NCBI RefSeq assembly: GCF_037038585.1
Contig: NC_092521.1
Coordinates: 68,872,898-68,936,897, forward strand
Source of the DNA: Patagioenas fasciata
Lineage: Eukaryota > Chordata > Aves > Columbiformes > Columbidae
Length of the DNA: 64,000 bases
Direction of reading: 5' to 3'
The notes under the pieces are model-generated. The model was given only the letters and a program-made list of their open reading frames with translations, was not told where the DNA came from and did no database searches. Positions 61,751 to 64,000 of the stretch are shown piece by piece. Position 1 is the stretch's first letter. Each line of letters opens with the position of its first letter. The translations under genes were made by a program, and so were the position numbers.

Positions 61751-63690
61751 GAATCATAGAATGACAGAATCATAGAATCATTTCAGCTTAGCCCAGGAAG
61801 GCCAGTGGCAACCTGACTTGTATCAGTTCAACTGTTAATCTAGCACTGCCAAGCTCACCACTAAACCATGTCCCTACGCACCACCTCTACAAGACTTTTA
61901 AATATCTCCAGGGATGGTGACTCCACCGCTTCCCTGGGCAGCCTGTTCCAATGCCTGACAACTCTTTTGGTGGAGAAATTTTTTCCTAATATCCAATCTG
62001 AACTTCCCCTGGTGAAGCTTGGGGCTATTTCCTCTTGTTCTATCACTTGTCACTTGGGAGAAGAGATCAACGCCCTCCATGCTACAACCTTCTTTCACAT
62101 AGTTGTAGAGAGTTATAAGGTCTCCCCTCAGCCTCCTTTTCTCCCTTAGCTGCTCCTCATAAGGCTTGATCTCCAGATCCTTCACCAGCTTCGCTGCCCT
62201 TCTCTGAACTCTCTACAGCACCTCAATTCCTGTCTTGTAGTGAGGGGCCCAAAACTGCTAAATACAGGGGGACAATCACTTCCCTGGTCGTGCTGGCCAC
62301 ACTATTTCTGATACAAGTCAGGATGATGTTGGCGTTCTTGGCCACCTGGGCACACTAAAGGTGCACATGATCCCCTTGTCCAGATCATTGATAAATATAT
62401 TAAAGAGAACTGGCCCCAATACTGAACTCTGAGGAACACCACTCATGACCAGCTGCCAACTGGATTTAACTCCATTCACCACAACTCTTTGAGCCTGGCC
62501 ATCTAACCATCTCTTTACTCAGTGAGGAGTATGCCCATCCAAGCCATAAGCAGCCAGTTTCTTCAGGAGAATGTGATGGAAAACAGTGTCAAAGGCTTTA
62601 TTGAAGTCTAGGTAAACAACATTCACAGCCTTTCCCTCATCCACTAAGCAGGCCACCTTGTCATAGAAGGAGATCAGGTCAGTCAAGCAGGACCTGCCTT
62701 TCATAAACCCATGCTGACTTGGTATGATCACCTGGTTGTCTTGTACACATTACATGATGGCACTCAGGATGATCTGCTCCATGACCTTCCTTGGTACTGA
62801 GGTTAGACTGACAGGCCTGTAATTCCCTGGTTCCTCCTTCTGGCCCTTTTTGTAGATGGGCATCACATTTGCCACCTTCCAGTCAACTGGGACCTTTCCA
62901 GTTAGCCAGGACTTCTGATAAATGATGGAAAGTGGTTTGATGAGCACCTTCACCAGCTCCTTCAGAACCTTTGGGTGGATCTCATCCAGCCCCATAGACT
63001 TGTAATTGTCTAAGTGGTGTAGCCGGTTGCCAATCATTTGCCCTTGGATTATTGGGGCTTCACTCTGCTCCTTATCCCTGTCTTCCAACCTTGGGGGCTG
63101 TGTACCTGGAGAACAGCTGGTCTTACTATTAAAGACTAAGGCAAAGAAGGCATTAAGTACCTTGGCCTTTTCCTCATCCTCTGTCACTATACTGTCCCCT
63201 ACATCCAATAAAAAATGGAGATTCTCCTTAGCCACCTTTTTGTTGCTTATGTATTTATAGAAACATTTTTGTTGCCTTTACAGCAGCAACCAAACTTAGC
63301 TACAGTTGGGCTTTGGCCCTTCTCATTTTCTCCCTTTATAGCCTCATGACATCCTTGTAGTTCTCCTGAGTTTCCTACCCCTTTTTCCAAAGGTCATATT
63401 ACTTCTCCTGAGTTCCAGACAAAGCTCTCTGTTCAGCCAGGATGATCTTGCTCACCGCCGTCTTGTCTTCTGGCACGTGGGGACAGCCTGCTCCTGCGCC
63501 TCTAAGATTTCCTTCTTGAAGAGACACCAGCCTTCTTGGACTCCTTTGTCCTTCAAGACTGCCTCCCAAGGGACTCTGCCAACCAGCCTCCTAAACAGGT
63601 CAAAGTCTGCCTTCTGGAAGTCCAAGGTGGCAGTTCTGCTGACCGCCCTCCTAACTTCTCCAAGAACCAGAATTCTGCTTTTTTTCTTGT
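61751..63690 (-). mobile_element. Long CR1 LINE with internal RT deletion
   Basis: The left edge holds four reversed terminal octamer-like words (GAATCATAGAATGACAGAATC). Reading the minus strand: the 5' part (TATLDFQKADFDLF, then GRVPWEAVL), the linker (VAKENLHFLLDVGDSIVTED), a 161-codon open segment at 62750-63235 covering the start of the reverse transcriptase (VMPIYKKGQKEEPGNYRPVS), motif A at 62519-62731 (NVVYLDFNKAFDTV), then [15 protein letters not shown]-like sequence. At about 62357 it jumps to the ORF2 tail ([10 protein letters not shown]-like frame), skipping the catalytic FADD motif. The tail ends [18 protein letters not shown] and RRDMV. Not functional. Confidence 0.92.
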
Positions 63691-64000
63691 TTTACTCTGT
63701 CCTTCAGTAAAGTTCTGCTGGTACCAATGCAAACAGGATTGAATCCAGAGTCTGTACTCTTAAAGGGTGAAACTGAAAGGCCTACTGTGATCTCTCCCAC
63801 CCCAAACTCTTGATGCTGATAATTTTTCCCAATACACCATGCCATCTCTCATTCAGATCCCTCTATTCTATTTTTTTTCTTCCCCATAATGCTAAATATA
63901 AATGCTAAATATCTGTATTTTTCCCATATTCCTAAAATCACTGATTGAGCCTAACAAAAACAGCTTTCTGTTGCGTGTTTCCTACAGGTTTGCTCCTCTA
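63691..64000. other. Window end, no recognised feature
   Basis: AT-rich sequence after the CR1; nothing recognised. The CR1 5' boundary is uncertain by several tens of bases. Confidence 0.5.

Overview
The window looks like a vertebrate, almost certainly avian, nuclear contig. Genes are split into small exons with long introns. The dispersed repeats are nearly all CR1 LINEs of the bird/reptile type, several ending in the diagnostic ATTCTRTG-like 3' octamers. There is no operon structure. I reconstructed exons by hand from splice sites and protein similarity recalled from known families; no alignment or search was run.

Layout. (1) 1-7.7 kb, + strand: CHMP5, an ESCRT-III subunit, from its second coding exon to the stop; exon 1 lies left of the window. 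(2) 7.8-27.6 kb, + strand: complete BAG1, a ubiquitin-like/BAG-domain HSP70 co-chaperone, in seven coding exons with a CpG-island promoter. It starts about 0.74 kb after the CHMP5 stop. Its introns hold two sense CR1 tails, one long antisense CR1 (20.2-23.4 kb), a possible hAT-type DNA transposon end and short tandem duplications. (3) 27.6-30.7 kb: intergenic, nothing recognised. (4) 30.7-43.0 kb, + strand: complete ZNF830 in ten coding exons (362 aa), with a GC-box-rich promoter. Its first intron appears to be a minor-spliceosome (U12-type) AT-AC intron. (5) 43.0-49.6 kb: intergenic, nothing recognised. (6) 49.6-58.4 kb, - strand: the 3' half of a poly(rC)-binding protein gene (PCBP3-like). 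It has the KH3 exon, a PCBP4-like alternative C-terminal exon, a short terminal exon and a possible third C-terminal exon; the 5' exons lie to the right of the window or were not recognised. (7) 61.75-63.7 kb: a long antisense CR1 with an internal deletion.

The genes are unrelated housekeeping genes (membrane scission, chaperone nucleotide exchange, pre-mRNA processing/genome stability, RNA binding) and do not form one pathway. The most notable points are the AT-AC intron in a gene that is intronless in human, the tail-to-head CHMP5-BAG1 order (head-to-head in human), the mix of genes that lie on three different human chromosomes, and the PCBP gene's choice of C-terminal exons next to a long C/U-rich intronic tract.
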